In this document: in pieces, positions 33,049 through 40,094 of the stretch
Layout of the letters: the number at the start of each line of letters is the position of its first letter
Position numbering within the stretch: position 1 is the stretch's first letter
Source: Hymenobacter canadensis
GTDB lineage: Bacteria > Bacteroidota > Bacteroidia > Cytophagales > Hymenobacteraceae
Assembly (NCBI RefSeq): GCF_027359925.1
Contig: NZ_CP114767.1
Coordinates: 682,001-746,000 of the forward strand
Reading direction: 5' to 3'
Length of the DNA stretch: 64,000 bases
Position numbers and translations under genes: made by a program
The notes under the pieces: model-generated
Seen by the model: only the letters and a program-made list of their open reading frames with translations
Database searches by the model: none
What the model was told of the DNA's origin: nothing

Positions 33049-34617
33049 ATGCAACAATATTCCATTCTCTGGGCCGACGACGAAATCGACCTGCTCAAGC
33101 CGCACATTCTCTTCCTCAAGGAAAAAGGCTACGACGTAACCGGCGTCAACTCCGGCGCCGACGCCATCGAGCAGGTGCAGGAGCAGAACTACGACATCGT
33201 GTTTCTCGACGAGAACATGCCGGGCCTGTCGGGCCTCGAAACCCTCACCGAAATCAAGGCCGTGAAGCCCACGCTTCCCGTCATCATGATTACCAAGAGC
33301 GAGGAAGAGCACATCATGGAGGACGCCATCGGCTCCAAGATTGCCGACTACCTGATCAAGCCCGTGAACCCCAGCCAGATTCTGCTGGCCGTGAAAAAGG
33401 TGCTCGACAACAAGCGCCTCGTGAGCGAGAAAACCAACTCCGGCTACCAGCGCGACTTCCGCCAGCTGGGCATGCAGCTCGGCGACCGGCTCAGCCCCGC
33501 CGAGTGGGCCGATGTGTATAAGAAGCTGGTGTACTGGGAGCTGGAAATCAACGAGACCGAAGGCAAGAGCATGGCCGAAGTCTTCAACATGCAGAAGGAC
33601 GAGGCTAACACCTACTTCGGCCGCTTCATCCAGGAGAATTACGAGGACTGGGTGAACGGCGACGACAAGGACGCCCCGCTCATGTCGCACGAGCTGTTTG
33701 CGAAGCGCGTGTTTCCGCTGCTCAAGGAAACCGGCGACACGCCCGTGTACTTCCTGCTCATCGACAACCTGCGCTACGACCAGTGGAAGGTGCTCGAGCC
33801 CATCATTGCCGAGACGTTCACCGTCGATTCGGAGGAGACTTACTACAGCATTCTGCCCACCACCACGGCGTATGCGCGTAATGCCATCTTCTCGGGCATG
33901 ATGCCAGGCGACATCCAGAAAAAGTACCCCAACCTGTGGGTATGGGACGACGACGACGAGGGCAAGAACATGCACGAGGCGGAGTTCATGGAAATCATGT
34001 TCCAGAAGGCCAACCAGAAGCACAAGTTCAGCTACCACAAGGTGACCAACCTGCAGGCCGGCAAGGACCTGCTGGGCAAAATGGCCAACCTGCACAATAA
34101 CTACAAGCTCAACGCCATCGTCTACAACTTCGTGGACATGCTCTCGCACGCCCGCACCGACATGGCCATGATCCGGGAGCTGGCCGCCGACGAGTCGGCA
34201 TACCGTAGCATCACCAAGTCGTGGTTTCTGCACTCGCCGCTGTATGAGATGCTCCAGGTGATTGCCGAGAAGAAGGGCAAGCTCATCATCACGACGGACC
34301 ACGGTACCATTCGGGTGAAGCGCCCCTACAAGATTGTGGGCGACCGGAACACCAATACCAACCTGCGCTACAAGCACGGCAAAAACCTGGGCTTCGACGA
34401 CACCAAGGACGTGTACACCGTGCGCAAGCCGGAGCGCATCTTCCTGCCCCGCGAAAACGTGAGCACCGCTTACGTCTTCACCGTCGGCGACTACTTCTTC
34501 GCCTACCCCAACAACTACAACTACTACGTGAACTACTACAAGGACACGTTCCAGCACGGCGGCATCTCGCTGGAGGAATGTATCATCCCATACATCACGC
34601 TCACGGCGAAAGGGTAG
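33049..34617 (+). CDS. porX: Type IX secretion response regulator PorX (receiver plus PglZ domain)
   Basis: A 522-residue two-domain regulator. The receiver domain (about 1-120) has the acidic pair Asp10/Asp11, the phosphorylated Asp54 (IVFLDENMPG), Thr82 and Lys104. The rest is a PglZ/alkaline-phosphatase-fold domain with metal- and substrate-site segments LLIDNLRYDQW (Asp239), LPTTTAYARNAIFSGMMPGD and TTDHGT. PorX controls type IX secretion genes together with the kinase PorY and the sigma factor SigP, and related proteins have been shown to cleave oligonucleotide signals. No porY or sigP gene is in this window. Three proteins with type IX sorting tails are encoded between 40 and 53 kb, which fits a working system. 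Confidence 0.93.
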   Translation: MQQYSILWADDEIDLLKPHILFLKEKGYDVTGVNSGADAIEQVQEQNYDIVFLDENMPGLSGLETLTEIKAVKPTLPVIMITKSEEEHIMEDAIGSKIADYLIKPVNPSQILLAVKKVLDNKRLVSEKTNSGYQRDFRQLGMQLGDRLSPAEWADVYKKLVYWELEINETEGKSMAEVFNMQKDEANTYFGRFIQENYEDWVNGDDKDAPLMSHELFAKRVFPLLKETGDTPVYFLLIDNLRYDQWKVLEPIIAETFTVDSEETYYSILPTTTAYARNAIFSGMMPGDIQKKYPNLWVWDDDDEGKNMHEAEFMEIMFQKANQKHKFSYHKVTNLQAGKDLLGKMANLHNNYKLNAIVYNFVDMLSHARTDMAMIRELAADESAYRSITKSWFLHSPLYEMLQVIAEKKGKLIITTDHGTIRVKRPYKIVGDRNTNTNLRYKHGKNLGFDDTKDVYTVRKPERIFLPRENVSTAYVFTVGDYFFAYPNNYNYYVNYYKDTFQHGGISLEECIIPYITLTAKG

Positions 34618-34637
34618 GGGGTAATGTTGATTAAATG

Positions 34638-34669
34638 AAAAAAGGGCGCCCAAATGGGCGCCCTTTTTT
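34638..34669. terminator. Bidirectional terminator after porX
   Basis: AAAAAAGGGCGCCC (34638-34651) pairs with 34656-34669; A and T runs on both sides. It also ends the small minus-strand gene. Confidence 0.88.
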
Positions 34670-34904
34670 AGTTACACAGCCACTTGCCGGAATGCTTGTG
34701 GTGAAACGGAAGCTGCACTTCCGCCTCTTCCCGGCCCTGCTGAATCTGGTGTAAGGCTACAAACGTCTGCATCCGGTGGCGGCTCCATAGATGGCGCAGC
34801 AGCCACTTTCCAGGACGAAGGCTGTAGTAGGTTTCTTTGTTGTGGAACTGGATTCGGCCGCGCTGGCATGCCGTCCAGGCCCAGCGTTTTTTAGATTGTT
34901 TCAT
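34668..34904 (-). CDS. Small basic protein, unknown
   Basis: A 78-residue product rich in Lys, Arg, His and Trp (MKQSKKRWAWTACQRGRIQF at the start, KWLLRHLWSRHRMQTFVALH in the middle). It has no signal peptide and no family is recognised; high positive charge would fit a nucleic-acid binder. Support for a real gene: an ATG start, a clean bidirectional terminator at its end, and a perfect 10-base inverted repeat beginning three bases upstream of the start codon, which looks like an operator. A second frame in the same stretch is less convincing. Confidence 0.5.
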   Translation of the reverse strand: MKQSKKRWAWTACQRGRIQFHNKETYYSLRPGKWLLRHLWSRHRMQTFVALHQIQQGREEAEVQLPFHHKHSGKWLCN

Positions 34905-34906
34905 CT

Positions 34907-34932
34907 GAATTGTAGGTTGGTACCTACAATTC
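34907..34932. promoter_or_regulatory. Palindrome GAATTGTAGG-N6-CCTACAATTC
   Basis: Perfect 10-base arms (34907-34916, 34923-34932) with the six-base spacer TTGGTA. It starts three bases upstream of the small basic gene on the minus strand; size and spacing fit the binding site of a dimeric repressor. No T run, so it is not a terminator. Confidence 0.6.
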
Positions 34933-34977
34933 GTGGCAAGTGGAGAGGTAGCGTTTCATGATCTGTGAGAAGCGTGT

Positions 34978-35340
34978 TTACCGCTTGCTTGGCTTGGTAG
35001 TGATAAGTACGGCGCCGTTTATGGCCGCTGGTCCGAAGCGTTCCACAGCCTTTTTGTCCTTCAGAATGTCAATCTTCTCTATGTCATTGGGATTGATACT
35101 CTGAAGTGACTCTTCTCTTAAGGGTTTGCCATCAATGACATAAAGAGGCTGCTGGTGAGGTAACAGGCGGCTAGGGCCACAGTATATTTTGATAACCGTA
35201 CCGGATTGTGGCTGCTGAATGCAATCGGCCTGCTGGGTGGCCTGCGTTTGCTGTGTTTGCGCGTGAGCCGCTGATGCAAACAGCAAAGCAATGCCCGTTG
35301 CGCAGGAAAAACGGAAGTTGGCCATAGCTACGGAATACAT
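34978..35340 (-). CDS. Exported stand-alone TonB-receptor plug-like protein
   Basis: The 120-residue protein has a signal peptide (about 6-28, ending SAAHAQ), a Gln/Thr-rich stretch (QTQQTQATQQ) and then the typical last half of a TonB-dependent receptor plug: PLYVIDGKPL, LQSINPNDIEKIDILKDKKA and RFGPAAINGAVLITTK. No barrel follows; the gene ends right after the plug. Such lone plug domains exist in Hymenobacter-type genomes but their role is unknown. It could be a periplasmic partner of TonB or a leftover of a receptor gene; the clean ends and intact signal peptide argue for a functional small protein. Confidence 0.75.
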   Translation of the reverse strand: MYSVAMANFRFSCATGIALLFASAAHAQTQQTQATQQADCIQQPQSGTVIKIYCGPSRLLPHQQPLYVIDGKPLREESLQSINPNDIEKIDILKDKKAVERFGPAAINGAVLITTKPSKR

Positions 35341-35431
35341 GAGTGATAACGCTTGCCGAATATAACTGCCTTACCAGTAAAGCAGTGCCAGCGTTGTTTA
35401 GCCTAGATGCTCTTCACTGGCAGATTCCATA

Positions 35432-37294
35432 TTACTTCCCTTCCCACACATTATCCGCTTTGTTCTTGTCTGGCACGTAGGTGCTGCCAAGTTCCACGCG
35501 CTTCACTGCTTTGGTACCCGCCACGGGTACCGTCACGCTGGTGTTGCCGGCCTGCCAGACGGCTACGGTGCGGTGCAGTTTCTCGGTTTTTCCGTCGGCG
35601 TAGGTTACCGTCAGGTCTACCGGGACGGGCTTGGTGCCTTTGGCTTGCACCACGATGTCGTGGCCGGTGGCGGTTTTCGTGACGCTGGCAATGGCCAGGT
35701 CGGGGTAGCCGCCGTCGAAAAACCAGCGCTGCCAGAACCAGTTCAGGTTTTGGCCGGCACCCGTGTTCATGGAGTTGAAGAAGTCGTAGGGCATGGGGTG
35801 CTTGCCGTGCCAGTTGCGGATGTAGGTGTGCAGGGCCTTCGTGAACAGCTCGTCGCCGAGCAAATCCTTCACGTAGAGGTAGCCCAGCGCAGGCTTGGGG
35901 TAGGAGTTAAGGAAGAACGCCGTGCCGGTCTGCTGGGTGCTGAGGGTGGTGATGGGCACGTCGAACTCCTGCGCCGAGCCCTTGGCGTAGGGCTCGATGC
36001 CGTACTCATCCACGAAGCCCGGCTGAATGAGCGGCGAAATCAGCCACTCGCCGATGGTGGCCCAGCCCTCGTCCATCCAGCCGTACTTGGTTTCGTTGGT
36101 GCCCATGTAGAACGGAAACATGGTGTGGAACACCTCGTGGTCGGTGAGGGTGATGGCGTCGTCGCGGGTTTCCACGGGGTTGTCGTTCACCATCATCGGG
36201 TACTCCATCTGGTCGAGGCCGTCGAACACGGTTTCGTGGGCGTAGGGGAAGGGCCACTTCGGGAAGGTGTAGCTCATGGCTTCCACCGTGCGGCGGTTGA
36301 ACTGCGCCACCTCCTCGAAATCCTTGTGCTTAGGGTTGTACACGGCATCGACGCGGGTGCGGCGCTGGGTGGCCGGGTCTACCACGAGGCTGCTGGCCTG
36401 CCACACGTAGTGGTCGGTGGTGGCAAACACGAAGTCGACTACGTCCTTGGCCTCGAAGCGCCAGGTGTTCTGGGCGTTGGGCTGGGTGATGTCCTGGCGT
36501 TTGAGGTCGGCTTCGCCGATGATGGTGGTGAGGGCGTCTTTGCGCTCGGCGTCGCGCAGGCGCTGGGCGTACTTTTTGGTGAGCGTCTGGTCGGGGTTGA
36601 GCAGGTCGCCGGTAGCCCACACCACGAAGTTGCGCGGCACCGTAATGGCCGCCCGGAACGTGCAGAAGTCGTTGTAGAACTCCTGCGAGCCGTTGTACTC
36701 GAACTGGTTCCAGCCGTCGATATCGTCGTAGACGGCAACCCGCGGGAAGAAGTAGGCCACGAAAGCGGAATTGGCTTCCACCTCGCCGGTACGCATGTGC
36801 GAGCCTTTATTGAGCACGTACGAGTACGCCACCCGTACCTTCACGGCGCGGCCCGGTCCCAGCGCCTTCGGCAGCCGCACCGGCATATTGGTGGCCTGCA
36901 CGCGTAGCTTGCTCACGTCCTGCGCCTGTCCGTCGAAGCTCAGGGCCTCAATCTTCACGCCCTCACTCACATCCTCGGGCGCAATACGGCCGGCGCGGGG
37001 CGCGCCCTGCTGGTAGAGGTTGGGGTAGAGCTTGAACAGCAGCTGCCGCAGCGAGTCGGGGCTGGCGTTCTGGTAGGCAATGTCCACGGTGCCCGCCACG
37101 CGCCGCGTAGCCGGGTCGAAGCTGACGTTGATATCGTACTCGGCGGAGTTCTGCCAGTATTTCGGGCCAGGCGCGCCGGTTTCGGAGCGGGTGCCCTTGG
37201 CGTAGGTAGCCTGCAGATTGACGGGTACGGGCAGCTGCTGAGCAGCCAGGGTGAGTGGCAGGAGGGAGGCAGCTAAGAGAAGCGGGAGTTTCAT
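35432..37294 (-). CDS. M1 family zinc metallopeptidase
   Basis: A 620-residue exported peptidase. A signal peptide (MKLPLLLAASLLPLTLAA) is followed by the M1 N-terminal beta domain (about 25-250) and the catalytic domain with the zinc motif HEVFH at about 387-391 and the third ligand Glu in MDEGWATIGE about 20 residues later. The exopeptidase GxMEN loop is present only as GLDQMEYPMMVND, the form seen in this Bacteroidota subgroup. The C-terminus is a small beta domain (about 540-620, VKRVELGSTYVPDKN). It likely degrades peptides outside the inner membrane. A box TACATTTA ends four bases before the ATG. Confidence 0.9.
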   Translation of the reverse strand: MKLPLLLAASLLPLTLAAQQLPVPVNLQATYAKGTRSETGAPGPKYWQNSAEYDINVSFDPATRRVAGTVDIAYQNASPDSLRQLLFKLYPNLYQQGAPRAGRIAPEDVSEGVKIEALSFDGQAQDVSKLRVQATNMPVRLPKALGPGRAVKVRVAYSYVLNKGSHMRTGEVEANSAFVAYFFPRVAVYDDIDGWNQFEYNGSQEFYNDFCTFRAAITVPRNFVVWATGDLLNPDQTLTKKYAQRLRDAERKDALTTIIGEADLKRQDITQPNAQNTWRFEAKDVVDFVFATTDHYVWQASSLVVDPATQRRTRVDAVYNPKHKDFEEVAQFNRRTVEAMSYTFPKWPFPYAHETVFDGLDQMEYPMMVNDNPVETRDDAITLTDHEVFHTMFPFYMGTNETKYGWMDEGWATIGEWLISPLIQPGFVDEYGIEPYAKGSAQEFDVPITTLSTQQTGTAFFLNSYPKPALGYLYVKDLLGDELFTKALHTYIRNWHGKHPMPYDFFNSMNTGAGQNLNWFWQRWFFDGGYPDLAIASVTKTATGHDIVVQAKGTKPVPVDLTVTYADGKTEKLHRTVAVWQAGNTSVTVPVAGTKAVKRVELGSTYVPDKNKADNVWEGK

Positions 37295-37337
37295 GCGGTA
37301 AATGTAGCATAGGCTTTAGCCTGTGCCGTCCTGATAT

Positions 37338-37507
37338 TGTCATTGCGAGCAGCGCGAAGCAACCTTTCCTTCGCCAAGCGCGACACGACCCTCAGCACAA
37401 AGCCCTCCGGCGGTAGATTACAATCTACTGCCGGAGGGCTTATCTATGAATTGACGCTAACGTCTTTTAGAGGAAGGATTGCTTCGTCCTTCGTCCTCGC
37501 AATGACA
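37338..37507. repeat. Nested inverted repeat TGTCATTGCGAG with inner hairpin
   Basis: Outer arms TGTCATTGCGAG (37338-37349) and complement (37496-37507), each followed inward by GAAGCAA/TTGCTTC. An inner hairpin at 37401-37440 (AGCCCTCCGGC and complement, 19 of 20 paired) can terminate the minus-strand Smr transcript. Confidence 0.82.
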
Positions 37508-37512
37508 GCGAG

Positions 37513-38610
37513 TTACTTCAGCCGCACCAGCGTGGCGCCGTAGCCGAACTTTTCCTTTTTCGAATCCTCGAAGAACTTGATGTCCTTGTTGCGGCTGAGC
37601 AGTTTGTGAATTTCCTTGCGGAGCGTGCCGCTGCCCGAGCCGTGGATGAAAACGATTTCGTGCATGTTGGTGGCCAGCGCCCGGCTCAGCGTATCCTCGA
37701 ACGCCTCCAGCTGCAGCTTCAGGATGGCGGTGTTGCTGAGGTCCTCGCCGCCCTCGGGGCGCAGGGCTTCTAGGTGCAGGTCAACCTCGTGCGGCGGGGC
37801 CTTGATGGCCTTGGCCGGCTCCGGGGCTGGCGCTACGGCGGCGGGTTTGGCGGGGGCATTGCCGCTGAGCTGGGCCTGCAGGATTTCAGCCAGCTTCTCG
37901 GGCGCTACGGGCGCGGCCGGCTTCTCGTCCAGCTGAAACAGATAGGCTTCCCGGCCGAGCACCGGGGCTTCGCGGCGGCTGCTGTAGAAGCTGGTGGCCT
38001 TGAACTGGGTGCGCTTGGTGAGCAGCTCGTAGGCCGTATCGGAGTTGATCTGGTGCGGCAGCAGCTGCACCACGGCCGCCGGCCATTGGTCGAAGTCCTT
38101 GAGGTGCAGGTGGCCCAGCGCCCCGCTCACAGCTTTGGCGCCCAGCTTATCGGCGCGCAGTGCCCGGTAGCGGCCCTGGTTTTCCTCGCCGTAAGTGTAG
38201 AGCACCTCTTTGTCGGTGTTGTTGATGACGTGCACCGACAGCAGCTCCGGCGACTGGTGGCTGAGGGCCAAGTACAGGCCTTTGGCGGCCGGCTGGGGCA
38301 CGGTAGCCTTGGGCGGAGTCGGCTGCTCGGCGGCAGGAGCGGGGCTGCCCGCAGCAGGCGTGGCGGTGGCCGAAGCGGTTTTGGCGGGCTTGTGCTTGCC
38401 CGCTTTAGACCGGTGTGGCGTCACGGGGGGCGGGCCCTGGCGCCCGAAGGCCTTGTCCTCGTCGGCGGCCACCACTACCACTTCGCGGCGCAGTACCGGG
38501 ATGGTGAAATCGTTGTCGATGGCTACTTCCACCAGCTCGTCGCTGAGGATGCGGGTGACGATACCTTGTTCGCGGCCCGTTAGCAGGCGCACTCTATCTC
38601 CTATGTTCAT
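37513..38610 (-). CDS. DUF2027 / Smr domain protein
   Basis: A 365-residue protein with an N-terminal SH3-like part (about 1-50, NIGDRVRLLTGREQGIVTRI), a variable Ala/Pro/Lys linker (about 60-110), the DUF2027 domain (about 110-240, LYLALSHQSPELLSVHVIN) and a C-terminal Smr domain (about 275-365) with HEVDLHLEALRP and the IVFIHGSGSGTLRKEI loop. Smr domains, as in MutS2, bind or cut nucleic acids and MutS2-type proteins act on collided ribosomes; for the DUF2027 group the role is unknown. The start codon shares a base with an arm of the neighbouring repeat (TAAATCGC). Confidence 0.88.
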   Translation of the reverse strand: MNIGDRVRLLTGREQGIVTRILSDELVEVAIDNDFTIPVLRREVVVVAADEDKAFGRQGPPPVTPHRSKAGKHKPAKTASATATPAAGSPAPAAEQPTPPKATVPQPAAKGLYLALSHQSPELLSVHVINNTDKEVLYTYGEENQGRYRALRADKLGAKAVSGALGHLHLKDFDQWPAAVVQLLPHQINSDTAYELLTKRTQFKATSFYSSRREAPVLGREAYLFQLDEKPAAPVAPEKLAEILQAQLSGNAPAKPAAVAPAPEPAKAIKAPPHEVDLHLEALRPEGGEDLSNTAILKLQLEAFEDTLSRALATNMHEIVFIHGSGSGTLRKEIHKLLSRNKDIKFFEDSKKEKFGYGATLVRLK

Positions 38611-38917
38611 AAATCGCTGATTTTTGCTGATTGAGGTGATTTCGCTGATTTTTCAGCGGCCTCATCTGGCAATGAATACGACAAAGGTCGCCAATCGGAC
38701 ACGGAAACTGCACAAGCCCCCGGTTTTGCCAGCCGGCTTCTACTGCCCGCTGCCAGCAATGCCTCCCTGCGGCACCTCAATACACTCAGTACAACAGCTG
38801 GCTTCCAATACAACAGCTGGCTGCCGCCCACCGTTGCCCGCAACTACAGCCAGCCGTCAAGCCCCAAAGTCAAAAAAATCAGTGGAATCACCTCAATCAG
38901 CGAAAATCAGCGATTTA
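38610..38917. repeat. Wide inverted repeat TAAATCGCTGATT, 32-base arms 244 bases apart
   Basis: Arms 38610-38641 and 38886-38917 match with one mismatch and consist of GCTGATT words about ten bases apart. The right arm includes the TAA stop of the DUF2279 gene; the left arm touches the start codon of the Smr gene. The 244 bases between hold no convincing gene. Confidence 0.85.
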
Positions 38918-39910
38918 GTAGTACAGGCCGCGCATCACGAAGCCGCGGCGCGGGTTCCACTCCAGGGCCGGGGCCGGCAGGTGGAAGATACTGGCCACGT
39001 AAAACACCCGGCGCAGCAGCTTGCTGCGGGTCGGGATGTGACGCAGGTCGATATCGAACGACAGGTAGTACTGGCGGTAGGCGTTCAGGCCCGCGGCGAC
39101 GTTGGCGTCGGGGTCGTTGAACAGCATCTGCTGGGCGCCGTAGCCCACGGCCGGCTGCAGCCAGCGGGGCCAGCGCGAGGAAGCCGGCAGCCAAGCGCCC
39201 ACGTCGGCGCACAGCCAGTAGGTCTGGCCGTTGTAGTCTTTCAGGTGCTGCTCGGCCAGGCTACGCCCCAGCACGTTGGGCCGCAGGCCAGCGTAGCGCG
39301 TGGTATGAAACGAGTACTTGGGCATCAGGCGCACCTCGCCCCAGGCCAGCTGCTGTCCAATCAGGCCCGCTGAGCCCAGAAAATTAGCCGCCAGATCGGT
39401 GGCCGAGGCGCCGTATGCCGGGTCGCGGCCATCGAGCAGCTCGATGGGGCTTTGCAGCAGAAACCCAACGAAGCCGCCGTACCAGAGGGCGCGGCGCTCC
39501 GGTACCCCGGCCCAGCGCAGCATATCCACCGCGCCGCGGCTTTCGTGGAAGGCGCCCCAGAAGTGGCCCACCTTGTCCATCTGCTTCCACTCGGGCAGGT
39601 CGTTGAACCAGTGCAGTGGCGCCCGCTCGCCGGTGTACCAACCTTTGCTCAAGCCATACATCAGGCCCGTATAAGAAACGGCCAGTCCGCCTGCCAGCAC
39701 CGGAAGCCGCCGACTGATTAGGCTGCTGTCTGGCAACGCCACCAGGGTTTCTGTGGCAAGTGGGGGAGAAGCTGCCTCCAGTGTTTGCGGGCGCTGCTCC
39801 TGGGCGTTGGCGCCAAGCGGCAGGGTCAGGAGCGCGGCTGCCATCCAGCTGCCGGCTAGCCGGCAGGCGCTAGCCGGCAGCAAGAAACAGAACGGATTAG
39901 ATAAAGGCAC
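38915..39910 (-). CDS. DUF2279 family exported protein
   Basis: The reading frame gives 331 residues from a GTG; an inner ATG at 39844 would give 309. The DUF2279 core is seen in LHWFNDLPEWKQMDKVGHFWGAF (in part), ALWYGGFVGFLLQSPIELLDG and GASATDLAANFLGSAGLIGQQ, with several hydrophobic stretches that suggest an envelope location. The family is common in Bacteroidota and has no known function. The N-terminal part between the two possible starts is encoded by a 13-base inverted repeat (39848-39881), so the shorter form with start at 39844 may be right, although its signal-like start is short. Confidence 0.75.
   Translation of the reverse strand: MPLSNPFCFLLPASACRLAGSWMAAALLTLPLGANAQEQRPQTLEAASPPLATETLVALPDSSLISRRLPVLAGGLAVSYTGLMYGLSKGWYTGERAPLHWFNDLPEWKQMDKVGHFWGAFHESRGAVDMLRWAGVPERRALWYGGFVGFLLQSPIELLDGRDPAYGASATDLAANFLGSAGLIGQQLAWGEVRLMPKYSFHTTRYAGLRPNVLGRSLAEQHLKDYNGQTYWLCADVGAWLPASSRWPRWLQPAVGYGAQQMLFNDPDANVAAGLNAYRQYYLSFDIDLRHIPTRSKLLRRVFYVASIFHLPAPALEWNPRRGFVMRGLYY
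39848..39881. repeat. Inverted repeat GCTGCCGGCTAGC-N8-GCTAGCCGGCAGC
   Basis: Perfect 13-base arms (39848-39860, 39869-39881) inside the N-terminal coding region of the DUF2279 gene, four bases upstream of the inner ATG. Confidence 0.8.
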
Positions 39911-39959
39911 GGCAGCGAGGTTAAAAAGGGCTTAAAGCTACAAGAAAAGGCGTTTACAG

Positions 39960-39992
39960 TTTGTGTGAGTGCTCACCTGAGTATTATCTTTA
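39960..39992 (+). promoter_or_regulatory. Promoter of the GH13 gene: TTTG-N21-TATCTTTA
   Basis: TTTG at 39960-39963 and TATCTTTA at 39985-39992 (seven of eight to consensus) stand 21 bases apart, the right distance for a Bacteroidota promoter. The 5' leader would be about 100 bases. Confidence 0.55.
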
Positions 39993-40094
39993 ATGCCACC
40001 TTGCACTGAAAAGTAGCCATAGAGATACATATATGGTTAATGTGGCATTAGTGCTCCGTACTGCGTCTTCCAAAAAATCCCCAATTTCTTTTTC

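Noticed and set aside
32729..33139. A 136-codon plus-strand frame before porX
   Set aside because: It overlaps the porX start in another frame, has no domain, and covers the likely promoter region.
32923..34653. A 576-codon open frame opposite porX
   Set aside because: Antisense to a clearly recognised regulator; Val/His-rich without domains.
35573..36907. A 444-codon open frame opposite the M1 peptidase gene
   Set aside because: Antisense shadow; no start signal, no domain.
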